Origin: UKL13-2 sp036394575
GTDB taxonomy: Bacteria > Pseudomonadota > Gammaproteobacteria > Burkholderiales > Usitatibacteraceae
Direction of reading: 5' to 3'
NCBI GenBank assembly: GCA_036394575.1
Contig: DASWEY010000002.1
Span: 1-64,000, forward strand
Length of the DNA stretch: 64,000 bases
A program made the translations under genes and the position numbers. Shown in pieces: positions 35,423 to 46,956 of this stretch (the stretch's first letter is position 1; each line of letters starts with the position of its first letter). Below the pieces are notes generated by a model. That model made no database searches, was not told the DNA's origin, and saw nothing but the letters and a program-made list of their open reading frames with translations.

Positions 35423-35430
<8 letters not shown>
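34282..35430 (+). CDS. carA: Carbamoyl-phosphate synthase small (glutaminase) subunit
   Basis: A 382-residue CarA. The N-terminal half has VVFNTAMTGYQEILTDPSYM. The class I amidotransferase half has the nucleophile in FGICLGHQLLGLA and the His-Glu pair in FQGHPEASPGP. It supplies ammonia from glutamine to CarB for arginine and pyrimidine synthesis. ATG 34282 is preceded by GCGGAG; a longer in-frame start at 34177 would fall in the leader hairpin. Its end overlaps the carB start by 8 bases. Confidence 0.97.
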
Positions 35431-38650
<3,220 letters not shown>

Positions 38651-38743
38651 ATTTCCGGCGGCAGCCGCCATCCAATGCGCGATGATTTTACGAACCATGG
38701 CTGTGCGGTGCGCAGCCAGTCCTACTTTCCACAGGAAAATGTC

Positions 38744-39229
38744 ATGAGCAGTCTTGCCAAAGTTCCCCTGACCGTCGCCGGCGCCGAAGCGCTGAAAGCC
38801 GAATTGCACCGCCTGAAAACGGTGGAGCGTCCGGCTGTCATTGTCGCCATTGCCGAGGCGCGCGCGCAGGGCGATTTGTCCGAAAACGCCGAGTACGATG
38901 CCGCCAAGGAAAAACAGGGTTTCATCGAAGGGCGCATCCAGGAACTCGAGGGCAAACTGTCGAGCGCGCAGATCATCGACCCGAAACTGCTGGAAGACGA
39001 CGGCCGCGTGGTGTTCGCCTCGACCGTGGACGTGGAAGAAGTCGCCACCGGCGAAAAGGTCACCTACCAAATCGTCGGTGAAGACGAGGCCGACATCAAG
39101 CTCGGCAAGATTTCATTCTCCTCGCCGATCTCGCGCGCCATGATCGGCAAATATGCGGGCGATGTGGTTGAAGTGCGCGCGCCGGGCGGCGTCAAGGAGT
39201 ATGAAATCGTCGATGTGCGTTATTTGTAA
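38744..39229 (+). CDS. greA: Transcription elongation factor GreA
   Basis: A 161-residue factor. The N-terminal coiled coil has the acidic tip EARAQGDLSENAEYDAAKEK, whose Asp and Glu enter the RNA polymerase channel and stimulate cleavage of backtracked RNA. The C-terminal FKBP-like domain has YQIVGEDEADIKLGKISFSS, SPISRAMIGK and GDVVEV. The start follows ACAGGA at a proper distance. Located after carB, its common position in proteobacteria. Confidence 0.97.
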   Translation: MSSLAKVPLTVAGAEALKAELHRLKTVERPAVIVAIAEARAQGDLSENAEYDAAKEKQGFIEGRIQELEGKLSSAQIIDPKLLEDDGRVVFASTVDVEEVATGEKVTYQIVGEDEADIKLGKISFSSPISRAMIGKYAGDVVEVRAPGGVKEYEIVDVRYL

Positions 39230-39272
39230 ATCGGCTGATCTTTAGCTGCAATGGCCGCTTGAGAGCAAGACG

Positions 39273-40130
39273 ATGCGTGTTCTCGTCACGGGCTCCTCGG
39301 GCAAGGTCGGCAGCATTGTTACCCGTGCGCTACGGGCGCAGCACGAGGTGCTTGGCGTTGACGCCAACGCCGGCGCGGAAACCGATGTGCTTGCCGATAT
39401 TCGCGATGAGGCTGCGATCGCGCACAGCCTGGTCGGCCAGGACGCGATCGTTCACCTTGCCGCCTTGCATGCGCCGCATCGGGACCAGGGCGCCAGCGAA
39501 GCGGATTTTGTCGCCATCAATGTCGAGGCAACCGAGCAGTTGCTGCGCTTGGCGCGTGCCGCCGGGGTGCGACGCTTTGTGCTGGCCAGCACCACGTCTG
39601 TCTATGGAGATGCGTTCGAAGACTCCGAGCGCGCCGTATGGGTAACGGAATCGTTGAACCCGCAGCCGCGCGATATCTACGATGAAACCAAGCTGGCGGC
39701 CGAGGCTCTGTGCGCCGACGCATTTGCTGCCGATTTTGTGACATCGGCCCTGCGATTTTCGCGTTGTTTTGTGGAACCGGCGCGCGAGATGGCGCTGTAT
39801 CGGCTTTACCGCGGCGTGGCGGCCAGCGACGTAGCCCAGGCCTTTGCGCGGGCGCTGGCGGCAGAACCGGCAGGTTTTGAGGTGTTCAATATTTCGGCCG
39901 CCACGCCGTTTCGGCGCGAGGATTGCGCAGTCCTGAAGTCCGATGCGGCCACAGCATTGAAAGTACGCGTTCCCGGCATCGACGCCGATTTCGCGGCCCA
40001 GGGCTGGACTTTGCCGGCGACGATTGACCGCGTTTACGTGATCGAAAAGGCGACGGCGATGCTCGGCTATCGGCCGCAGCAAGACTACTGGGAATTCATG
40101 GCTGAAGTGAAATCGAAAACGAAACCCTAG
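39273..40130 (+). CDS. NAD-dependent epimerase/dehydratase (extended SDR)
   Basis: A 285-residue extended short-chain dehydrogenase. The nucleotide loop is VTGSSGKVGSIV, the catalytic pair lies in YDETKLAAE (Tyr and Lys), with an upstream serine/threonine in LASTTSVYGD. The substrate is probably a nucleotide sugar or sugar lactone; sequence alone does not settle it. The gene begins about 43 bases after greA, and its stop codon lies inside the palindrome at 40122. Confidence 0.85.
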   Translation: MRVLVTGSSGKVGSIVTRALRAQHEVLGVDANAGAETDVLADIRDEAAIAHSLVGQDAIVHLAALHAPHRDQGASEADFVAINVEATEQLLRLARAAGVRRFVLASTTSVYGDAFEDSERAVWVTESLNPQPRDIYDETKLAAEALCADAFAADFVTSALRFSRCFVEPAREMALYRLYRGVAASDVAQAFARALAAEPAGFEVFNISAATPFRREDCAVLKSDAATALKVRVPGIDADFAAQGWTLPATIDRVYVIEKATAMLGYRPQQDYWEFMAEVKSKTKP

Positions 40131-40187
40131 CATTGGTGCGCGTTTCCAGCCATTTTTGCTTGGAAAAGCGCACCAATGCTAGGGTTT
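40122..40187. repeat. Dispersed palindromic repeat, copy 2 (long hairpin, likely bidirectional terminator)
   Basis: A 20-base arm at 40122-40141 is perfectly complementary to 40168-40187, with inner TTTCCA/TGGAAA pairing. The centre GCCATTTTTGCTTGGAAAA matches the copy at 53742, while the outer stem differs by paired changes. T-rich DNA follows on the plus side. It separates the converging epimerase and yhbY genes. Confidence 0.75.
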
Positions 40188-40198
40188 GTATTTTTCTT

Positions 40199-40591
40199 TT
40201 AAACCTTGCGGACCACACGGCGGCGCGTTTGCCCGGCGGCCTTGGCTTCTTCCTGGCGCTTGGTCAGACGCGGCGCCTTGGGTTTATTGGCTTTTTTGGC
40301 CGCAGCCTTGGCTTTTTCTTCGCTTTTGCGCCAGACCACCAGCATTTTGCCGATATGCTGTACGGGTGCCGCCGCCAGCGCATCGCAGATTTCGTCGAAC
40401 CAGCCGCTGCGCTGCTCGCGCTCATCGGTAAAGGCGCGGATTTTGATGAGCTCATGCGCATTCAGCGCACGTTCGATTTCCTTCAGCACGGCCGGCGTCA
40501 GGCCTTGATCACCGATCATGACCACGGGGTCGAGGCCATGGGCCTGGGCGCGCAGCGTCCGGCGCTCGGCGGGAGATAATATGATTTTCAT
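40199..40591 (-). CDS. yhbY: Ribosome assembly RNA-binding protein YhbY (CRM domain)
   Basis: A 130-residue protein. The CRM domain (1-95) has LSPAERRTLRAQAHGLDPVVMIGDQGLTPAVL, with the GxxG RNA-contact loop, and HELIKIR. The remaining 35 residues are a Lys/Arg/Ala-rich tail (KAKAAAKKANKPKAP) longer than in E. coli. It binds pre-50S ribosomal particles. It is divergent from rlmE, another 50S factor, with only 30 bases between them. Confidence 0.94.
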   Translation of the reverse strand: MKIILSPAERRTLRAQAHGLDPVVMIGDQGLTPAVLKEIERALNAHELIKIRAFTDEREQRSGWFDEICDALAAAPVQHIGKMLVVWRKSEEKAKAAAKKANKPKAPRLTKRQEEAKAAGQTRRRVVRKV

Positions 40592-40621
40592 GCAGCATTA
40601 TAACTTTGATAGCGAAGTCCA

Positions 40622-41257
40622 ATGGCGAATGCCCGCCCCAAAAACAGCCGCGACTGGGTAAAGCGACACCTCAACGACCCCTTCGTCAAAAAGGCGCAGG
40701 AAGACGGCTACCGCTCCCGGGCGGTGTACAAATTGCAGGAAATCGATGCCCGCGAGGGCTTTTTGCGGCCCGGCGCCGTGGTCGTCGATCTGGGCTCGGC
40801 CCCCGGCGGCTGGTCGCAATTGGCGATCAAGAAGGTGGGCAGCAAGGGCAAAGTGGTTGCCATCGACCTGTTGCCGATGGAAGCGATTCCCGGGGTCATT
40901 TTCATTCAGGCGGATTTTTCTGACGAAGCCGGCCTGAATGCCGTAATCGCCGAGCTGGAGAGCAAGCCGGTTGATCTTGTGATTTCCGATATGTCGCCCA
41001 ATATGACCGGTATACCGCTGACGGACCAGGCGAGATTGTTCAATCTGGGCGAAATGGCCATGGATTTCGCGGTGAAATTTTTGCAGCCGGGCGGGGTTTT
41101 CATCGTCAAGGTGTTCCAGGGCGCCGGATTCGAGCCGTACGTGAAGTTGCTGAGGCAGAATTTCCAGCATGTATCGGCCAAGAAACCGGACGCATCGCGC
41201 GACGAAAGCCGCGAGGTATATCTGGTTGCCAAAGCGGTCAAAAAACCGCTGTCCTGA
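40622..41257 (+). CDS. rlmE: 23S rRNA 2'-O-methyltransferase (U2552)
   Basis: A 211-residue FtsJ/RrmJ. The SAM site is VVVDLGSAPGGWSQLA. The catalytic residues are in RAVYKLQEI (Lys), VISDMSPNMTG (Asp), IVKVFQG (Lys) and SREVYLVAK (Glu). It methylates U2552 of 23S rRNA late in 50S assembly. The rlmE-ftsH order is the classical proteobacterial one. Confidence 0.97.
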   Translation: MANARPKNSRDWVKRHLNDPFVKKAQEDGYRSRAVYKLQEIDAREGFLRPGAVVVDLGSAPGGWSQLAIKKVGSKGKVVAIDLLPMEAIPGVIFIQADFSDEAGLNAVIAELESKPVDLVISDMSPNMTGIPLTDQARLFNLGEMAMDFAVKFLQPGGVFIVKVFQGAGFEPYVKLLRQNFQHVSAKKPDASRDESREVYLVAKAVKKPLS

Positions 41258-41374
41258 GAGCAGGGACGCGGTGGGACGATTGGTGTAGGATATTAGGTCC
41301 GGGAACGAGTCCAAAAGTCGTTTTTTGCCGTATCGGTTTGTTGCAGTCAAAAGTTTTTTTGCGAAGGAATGCTA

Positions 41375-43300
41375 GTGAATAACTGGGTCAAGAACATCGG
41401 TGTGTGGCTGGTCATCGGCATCATTTTGATGATGGTATTCATGCAGGTATCCAAAAGCGGTGCAACACGCGACGCCATGGATTACTCCACGATGATGCAG
41501 GAAGCCAAGAGCGGCAATATCGAAAAGGTCCGGCAGGAAGGCAATCGCACCCTGCGCGTGTTCCTGCGCGGCGGCAAGACTGCCATGGTCTACACCCCGG
41601 GCAGCGATTTCTTCATGTGGGATGATTTGCGCAAGGCCGGCGTGGCGATCGAGGCCAAGCCCGAGGAAGAACCCTCGATCCTGATGAACATCCTCATTTC
41701 CTCGTTCCCGGTGCTGCTGCTGATCGGCGTGTGGATTTATTTCATGCGACAGATGCAGGGCGGCGGGCGCGGCGGCGCGTTCTCGTTCGGCAAGAGCCGC
41801 GCGAAAATGCTCGACGAGAGCACCAATCCGATCACCTTTGTCGATGTCGCCGGTTGCGACGAGGCCAAGGAAGAAGTTTCCGAACTGGTCGATTTCCTGC
41901 GCGACCCCTCCAAATTCCAGAAGCTGGGCGGTCGCATCCCGCGCGGCGTGCTGATGGTGGGCTCGCCCGGTACCGGCAAGACCCTGCTGGCGCGCGCCAT
42001 CGCCGGCGAGGCCAAGGTGCCGTTCTTCTCGATTTCCGGTTCCGACTTTGTCGAAATGTTTGTCGGCGTCGGCGCCGCGCGCGTGCGCGACATGTTCGAG
42101 CAGGCCAAGAAAAACGCGCCCTGCATCGTGTTCATCGACGAGATCGACGCGGTCGGCCGCCAGCGCGGCGCCGGTATGGGCGGCGGTAACGACGAGCGCG
42201 AACAAACGCTGAACCAATTGCTGGTCGAGATGGACGGCTTTGAGGCCACCGCCGGCGTGATCGTGATTGCCGCCACCAACCGTCCGGATGTGCTGGACCC
42301 CGCGCTGATGCGCCCGGGCCGCTTCGACCGCCAGGTCGTGGTGCCACTGCCGGATATCCGTGGCCGCGAGCAGATTTTGCTGGTGCATATGCGCAAGGTG
42401 CCGATCGCACCCGACGTCGATGCGAATATCATCGCCCGCGGCACACCCGGTTTCTCCGGTGCCGATCTTGCCAATATCGTCAACGAGGCGGCCCTGTTTG
42501 CTGCCCGCGCCAGCAAGCGTCTGGTCGACATGGAAGATTTCGAGAAGGCCAAGGACAAGATTTACATGGGCGCCGAACGTCGTTCCATGGTGATCACGGA
42601 AAAGGAAAAGAGCGCCACCGCGTATCACGAATCCGGTCATGCGGTAGTCGCTTCCCTGCTGCCGAATGCCGATCCGGTGCACAAGGTGACGATCATCCCG
42701 CGCGGTCGCGCGCTGGGTGTCACCTGGCAGTTGCCGGAACAGGACCGTCTCAGCCTGTACCGCGACCAGATGCTCACGCAGATCAGCATCCTGTTCGGCG
42801 GCCGCATCGCCGAGGACCTGTTTGTGCACAATATTTCGACCGGGGCGTCCAACGACTTCGAGCGCGCCACCAAGATCGCACGCGATATGGTGACCCGCTA
42901 CGGCATGTCCGACATACTCGGGCCGATGGTGTATGCCGAGAACGAGGGCGAAGTTTTCCTCGGGCGCTCGGTGACGCGCCAGACCAGCATTTCGGAAGCG
43001 ACCATGCAGAAAGTCGATTCGGAAATCCGCCGCATCATCGACGAGCAATACGCGCTGGCAGAGCGCCTGCTGACGGAAAATGCGGACAAGGTCGAGGCCA
43101 TGACCAAGGCCCTGCTCGAATGGGAAACCATCGATGCCGACCAGATCAAGGACATTATCGCCGGTCGCGAACCGCGCCCGCCAAAACCGTCTTCGATGCC
43201 GCCAATTAAACCGAAATCGGGCAATGATGGTGGCAATGCCGCCGCCGCGGGTGACGTCAAGCCGGAAGCCACCGCGCAACCGGCCGAAGGCGCCCAGTAG
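41375..43300 (+). CDS. ftsH: ATP-dependent zinc metalloprotease FtsH
   Basis: A 641-residue membrane protease. Two N-terminal membrane helices (about 8-22 and 100-120) flank a small periplasmic domain. The AAA domain has GSPGTGKTLLARA (Walker A) and IVFIDEIDAVGRQRG (Walker B, arginine fingers). The zinc site is AYHESGHAVVA. It degrades unassembled membrane proteins, LpxC and sigma32 in relatives. GTG 41375 was chosen because GAAGGA (41363-41368) is six bases upstream and the resulting MNNWVKNIGVW matches the family; ATG 41369 overlaps that site. A Pro/Lys-rich tail ends the protein. Confidence 0.97.
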   Translation: MNNWVKNIGVWLVIGIILMMVFMQVSKSGATRDAMDYSTMMQEAKSGNIEKVRQEGNRTLRVFLRGGKTAMVYTPGSDFFMWDDLRKAGVAIEAKPEEEPSILMNILISSFPVLLLIGVWIYFMRQMQGGGRGGAFSFGKSRAKMLDESTNPITFVDVAGCDEAKEEVSELVDFLRDPSKFQKLGGRIPRGVLMVGSPGTGKTLLARAIAGEAKVPFFSISGSDFVEMFVGVGAARVRDMFEQAKKNAPCIVFIDEIDAVGRQRGAGMGGGNDEREQTLNQLLVEMDGFEATAGVIVIAATNRPDVLDPALMRPGRFDRQVVVPLPDIRGREQILLVHMRKVPIAPDVDANIIARGTPGFSGADLANIVNEAALFAARASKRLVDMEDFEKAKDKIYMGAERRSMVITEKEKSATAYHESGHAVVASLLPNADPVHKVTIIPRGRALGVTWQLPEQDRLSLYRDQMLTQISILFGGRIAEDLFVHNISTGASNDFERATKIARDMVTRYGMSDILGPMVYAENEGEVFLGRSVTRQTSISEATMQKVDSEIRRIIDEQYALAERLLTENADKVEAMTKALLEWETIDADQIKDIIAGREPRPPKPSSMPPIKPKSGNDGGNAAAAGDVKPEATAQPAEGAQ

Positions 43301-43322
43301 ACCGAGGGCACGCTGAACCAGG

Positions 43323-43348
43323 CGGGCGACTGAAAAGTCGCCCGTTTT
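43323..43348 (+). terminator. Terminator after ftsH
   Basis: CGGGCGACT (43323-43331) pairs with AGTCGCCCG (43336-43344) around a GAAA tetraloop, followed by TTTT. Confidence 0.85.
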
Positions 43349-43389
43349 CATTTCAACAATCGCTTCATCCGATATCTGCGATCAAGGTC

Positions 43390-44229
43390 ATGACATTAAG
43401 CCCCGTCATTTTGCAATGCGGCAAATACCGCCTGCCGTTGAATCGCCCGCTGGTCATGGGTATTGTCAATATCACGCCCGACTCGTTCTCTGACGGCGGA
43501 CGCTTCCTGGCGCGCGACCAGGCCATTGCCCATGCGCGGCAGCTGATTGCCGACGGCGCCGACTTGATTGACCTCGGCGGCGAATCCACCCGGCCCGGCG
43601 CGCCCTCCGCCACGCTCGATGAAGAACTGGCGCGCGTCATGCCGGCGCTAGAAGCGGTGGTGGGTGACGGCGTGCCGGTGTCCGTCGATACGCAAAAAAC
43701 TGAGGTGATGCGTGCCGCCATCGCCGCCGGTGCTGCCATGATCAATGATGTCAATGCTCTGCAGGCGCCGGGCGCGGTCGAGGTTTGCGCGAACAGCGAC
43801 GTCGCGATCTGTTTGATGCACAAACAGGGCACGCCGCAAACCATGCAGGCCGCCCCACACTACGATGATGTGTTGGCTGAGGTCGGTGATTTCCTGCAGG
43901 CCCGCGCCCGTGTATGCGAGGCTGCCGGTGTGGCGCATGAGCGCATCGTCATCGATCCCGGCTTTGGTTTCGGCAAGACGGTGGAGCACAACTTCACCTT
44001 ATTGCGCGAACTGCGGGCGTTGACCCGGCTGGGTTATCCTCTGCTGGCGGGTTATTCGCGCAAAACTTCGCTGGGTATCATCACCGGCCGGCCGGTGGAC
44101 GAACGCCTTGCCGCCAGTCTGGCCGCCGCACTCATAGCCGCGCAAAACGGCGCCGCCATATTGCGCGTGCACGATGTGCGGGAAACGGTCGATGTGCTTA
44201 AGGTATTGGCGGCCACACGCCGAAAGTGA
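43390..44229 (+). CDS. folP: Dihydropteroate synthase
   Basis: A 279-residue FolP barrel. It has MGIVNITPDSFSDGGRF (loop 1), DLGGESTRPGA (loop 2), SVDTQK, MINDVNAL and IDPGFGFGKTVEHN. It joins p-aminobenzoate to the pterin pyrophosphate in folate synthesis and is the target of sulfonamides. The gene usually directly precedes glmM in betaproteobacteria; here eight kilobases intervene. Confidence 0.96.
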   Translation: MTLSPVILQCGKYRLPLNRPLVMGIVNITPDSFSDGGRFLARDQAIAHARQLIADGADLIDLGGESTRPGAPSATLDEELARVMPALEAVVGDGVPVSVDTQKTEVMRAAIAAGAAMINDVNALQAPGAVEVCANSDVAICLMHKQGTPQTMQAAPHYDDVLAEVGDFLQARARVCEAAGVAHERIVIDPGFGFGKTVEHNFTLLRELRALTRLGYPLLAGYSRKTSLGIITGRPVDERLAASLAAALIAAQNGAAILRVHDVRETVDVLKVLAATRRK

Positions 44230-44345
44230 GCTCTGGGTCTGCCTGAAATGCGCTGCCGGGAAAAACCGATGCCAGTTACAATAATGCGCAGGCGGGCTTG
44301 ATCCCCGCCGGGTAACACACTCAAAAACCATTCAGGGAGACTGTC

Positions 44346-45161
44346 ATGCAACAGGATAATTCCGGAAATCCGTACCAGGCACCAGCGGTTGAAGTGATGA
44401 CCGGCGCACCGCAGGCTGATGCAGCGTTTATCGAGGGCGGTAAGGCGGTTGCTGCTGGACATGGCTGGGATTGGATCGCGGCGGGATGGGCTATTTTCAT
44501 CCAGTCGCCGTTGATCTGGGTTGTCAATGTCGTGATTTTGTTCATCATTCATTTTGTACTGGGCTTCATTCCGTTTATTGGCTCCCTTGTCACTTATGTC
44601 CTTTTCCCGGTATTCAACGGTGGTCTGATGATGGGAGCGCAAGCGCAGCGAAGCGGCAGATCGCTTGAAGTCAATGATTTGTTTGCCGGATTCAAGGACA
44701 AGGCGGGATCATTGTTGACGGTGGGTGCGCTATACGCCGTAGTTTCAATTGCCTTGCTGATATTTGCAGGCATCCTGGCTATCGCGTTGTTGGGCGCCAG
44801 CGGCGCAATTGGGGCCATCATGAGTGGCGACAAGGCGGCATTGATGGCGATTGTCGGTGGAGCAACCCTGGGCGTCATTTTCATCGCATTGCTGGTGATG
44901 GCCGCATTCATCCCGATTGCGATGGCATTCTGGTTTGCTCCGGTGCTGGTGGCGCTGCAAGATGTGAGCCCGACGACAGCGATTCGCATGAGTTTTTATG
45001 CCTGTCTCAAGAATTTTGTGCCATTCCTGCTCTACGGATTTATCTTCCTCGTCCTGGCTGTTATCGCAATCATTCCATTCGGCCTCGGGTTGCTGGTGGT
45101 GGTCCCACTGGTGCTTACCTCAACCTACGCAGCCTACCGCGATATTTTTCTTGGCGAATAA
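44346..45161 (+). CDS. BPSS1780-family membrane protein
   Basis: A 271-residue membrane protein with five or six hydrophobic helices. A polar N terminus (QQDNSGNPYQAPAVEV) precedes them, and the first helix pair reads GWAIFIQSPLIWVVNVVILF. The pattern NPYQAP, then a GW(D/E)WI..GW.LF motif, then FPVFNGGLMMGAQAQRSGR is that of the BPSS1780 family, named after a Burkholderia protein; no biochemical role is known. It opens the membrane gene group lying between folP and glmM. It has a ribosome site (CAGGGAGA). Confidence 0.8.
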   Translation: MQQDNSGNPYQAPAVEVMTGAPQADAAFIEGGKAVAAGHGWDWIAAGWAIFIQSPLIWVVNVVILFIIHFVLGFIPFIGSLVTYVLFPVFNGGLMMGAQAQRSGRSLEVNDLFAGFKDKAGSLLTVGALYAVVSIALLIFAGILAIALLGASGAIGAIMSGDKAALMAIVGGATLGVIFIALLVMAAFIPIAMAFWFAPVLVALQDVSPTTAIRMSFYACLKNFVPFLLYGFIFLVLAVIAIIPFGLGLLVVVPLVLTSTYAAYRDIFLGE

Positions 45162-45203
45162 ACCCGCATTGATACAAGCTGGAATGGATAGCGCGCGCGG
45201 CTG

Positions 45204-45887
45204 ATGCTCGACACCCTGCGCGCCATTCCGACTCCGGAGGGAATTGAACTCACACTCAAGGCTGCAGGGCCGGTGGCGCGCGCCCGCGCCTGGCTGATTG
45301 ACGGCTTCGTGCGCCTTGCCGTGGTGACGGTGCTGCAGATTGCGCTTTCTGCGTTTGGCAAAGTCGGGGTCGGCATCTTTATGCTTCTGTACTTTGCGCT
45401 TGAGTGGCTTTATCCGGTGCTGTTCGAGGTGTTGTGGCAGGGAACGACGCCGGGCAAACGCCTGTGCAATCTGCGCGTGCTGCATGAGAACGGCACCCCG
45501 GTCGGTTGGCGCGCCTCAGTGGCGCGCAATCTGATCCGTTTCGTGGATTTCCTGCCCTTCATGTATGGCTTCGCCATTGTCACCATGCTGATGAACCGGA
45601 ATTTCCAGCGGCTGGGCGATCTGGCGGCGGGAACCATCGTGGTCCATACCGAGCGCGTCAGCAGGGCGAGGGGGGTACCCAAGGCCGAGCCCTTGGCTAG
45701 CAACCTGGCGCTGACTTTGACGGAGCAGCGCGCCATTATTGATTTTGCGGAACGTCGCGCCGGCTGGTCCGATGAACGCGCTGAGGAATTGGCGCGTCAC
45801 GCCACCCCGCTGATGGCACATGTTGCCGAGGGCGCCGCCACGGCGCGCTTGCTGCGCATCGCCAATTTCCTGGTAGGACGACGCTGA
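45204..45887 (+). CDS. RDD family membrane protein
   Basis: A 227-residue protein. After LTLKAAGPVARARAWLIDGFVRLAVV (the R-x-x-A-x-x-I-D signature), it has a second membrane helix near 45-65 and the characteristic loop WQGTTPGKRLCNLRVLHENGTPVGWRASVARNLIRFVDFLPF. A cytoplasmic tail of about 80 residues follows. RDD proteins may be ion exchangers, but the function is usually unknown. They often accompany SpoIIM-like and MoxR genes, as here. Confidence 0.9.
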   Translation: MLDTLRAIPTPEGIELTLKAAGPVARARAWLIDGFVRLAVVTVLQIALSAFGKVGVGIFMLLYFALEWLYPVLFEVLWQGTTPGKRLCNLRVLHENGTPVGWRASVARNLIRFVDFLPFMYGFAIVTMLMNRNFQRLGDLAAGTIVVHTERVSRARGVPKAEPLASNLALTLTEQRAIIDFAERRAGWSDERAEELARHATPLMAHVAEGAATARLLRIANFLVGRR

Positions 45888-45948
45888 TGGCTTGCTGCAT
45901 TCGCTATCAATTCATTTGCCTCGCTGTACTGGACGGAGTCACCTAACG

Positions 45949-46956
45949 ATGCGTCAGGAACTGTTCGAGGAACGATATTCCGAGCGTTGGCGGGCCTTTG
46001 AAGCGGCCCTGGCGACGGGGCGCAAGCCCGGCAAGCGGGGTACGCTGTCGGCAATGCCTCTTACACCCATGCCGGTGGAAGAATTCCCGAGCCGCTATCG
46101 CGAGATCTGCCATCACCTCGCGCTATCCCGCGATCGGCAATACAGCACCGCCCTGGTCGAGCGGCTCGAACATCTCGCGCTGGCGGGCCATCAGTGGCTT
46201 TACGGTGCGCGTGCCTTCGGCGGCAGCGTGCGCGAATTCCTGTTTCACGGTTTTCCGGCCCTGGTCCGCCGCCGCATCCGCTATATTGCGGCCTCCTCGT
46301 TGTTGTTTTTCGGGCCGCTGATCGCCTGTCTGATCGTGATCCAGCTTTTCCCCGATTTCGCGCAGATCGTGCTCGACAGCAATCAGCTGAACGAGGCCCA
46401 GCAGATGTATGCCCCGGGCAATACACGTTTGGGGCTGCAACGCAGCGCGGACAACGATTTTGTGATGTTCGGCTTTTACGTGGCCAACAATGTGCGCATC
46501 GATTTTCAGTGCTTTGCCGGCGGCATATTATTCGGGGTGGGTGCGGTTTTTTTCATGTTGTTCAATGGCCTCGTCATCGGCACCGTGGCCGGCCACCTGA
46601 CCCATATGGGATATATCGAAACCTTCTGGGGTTTTGTCGCCGGCCATAGCGCGTTTGAGCTGACGGGCGTGGTCCTGTCCGGCGCGGCGGGCTTGATGGT
46701 GGGCATGGCGCTGATTGCGCCGGGGCGGCGCGGCCGGTTTGCAGCGCTGAGGGCAAATATGTCGGACATCATCGGTCTCGTCTATGGTGCGTCACTGTTT
46801 ACCTTTCTCGCCGCCTTCATCGAAGCCTTCTGGTCGGCGTCGCGCTTGCCCCCGGTGGAGGTCAAATATGCAGTCGGTATCTTCCTCTGGATCGTTACAC
46901 TGTCCTACCTGGTATTGACCGGACGCGCACGCAAGGGATGGAAAGATGCGTCTTGA
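45949..46956 (+). CDS. Stage II sporulation protein M-like membrane protein
   Basis: A 335-residue protein. A cytoplasmic helical region (1-110) is followed by five membrane helices with NNVRIDFQCFAGGILFGVGAVFFMLFNG, IGTVAGHLTHMGY, and FVAGHSAFELTGVVLSGAAGLMVG. The GHSxxEL motif is the SpoIIM signature. Bacteria that do not sporulate use the family for an unknown envelope function, almost always beside RDD and DUF4129/MoxR/DUF58 genes. ATG 45949 follows GGACGGAG. Its end overlaps the next gene by 11 bases. Confidence 0.88.
   Translation: MRQELFEERYSERWRAFEAALATGRKPGKRGTLSAMPLTPMPVEEFPSRYREICHHLALSRDRQYSTALVERLEHLALAGHQWLYGARAFGGSVREFLFHGFPALVRRRIRYIAASSLLFFGPLIACLIVIQLFPDFAQIVLDSNQLNEAQQMYAPGNTRLGLQRSADNDFVMFGFYVANNVRIDFQCFAGGILFGVGAVFFMLFNGLVIGTVAGHLTHMGYIETFWGFVAGHSAFELTGVVLSGAAGLMVGMALIAPGRRGRFAALRANMSDIIGLVYGASLFTFLAAFIEAFWSASRLPPVEVKYAVGIFLWIVTLSYLVLTGRARKGWKDAS

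Noticed and set aside
41372..43351. 659-codon minus-strand frame opposite ftsH
   Set aside because: Mirrors the ftsH codon pattern; no motifs and no ribosome site.
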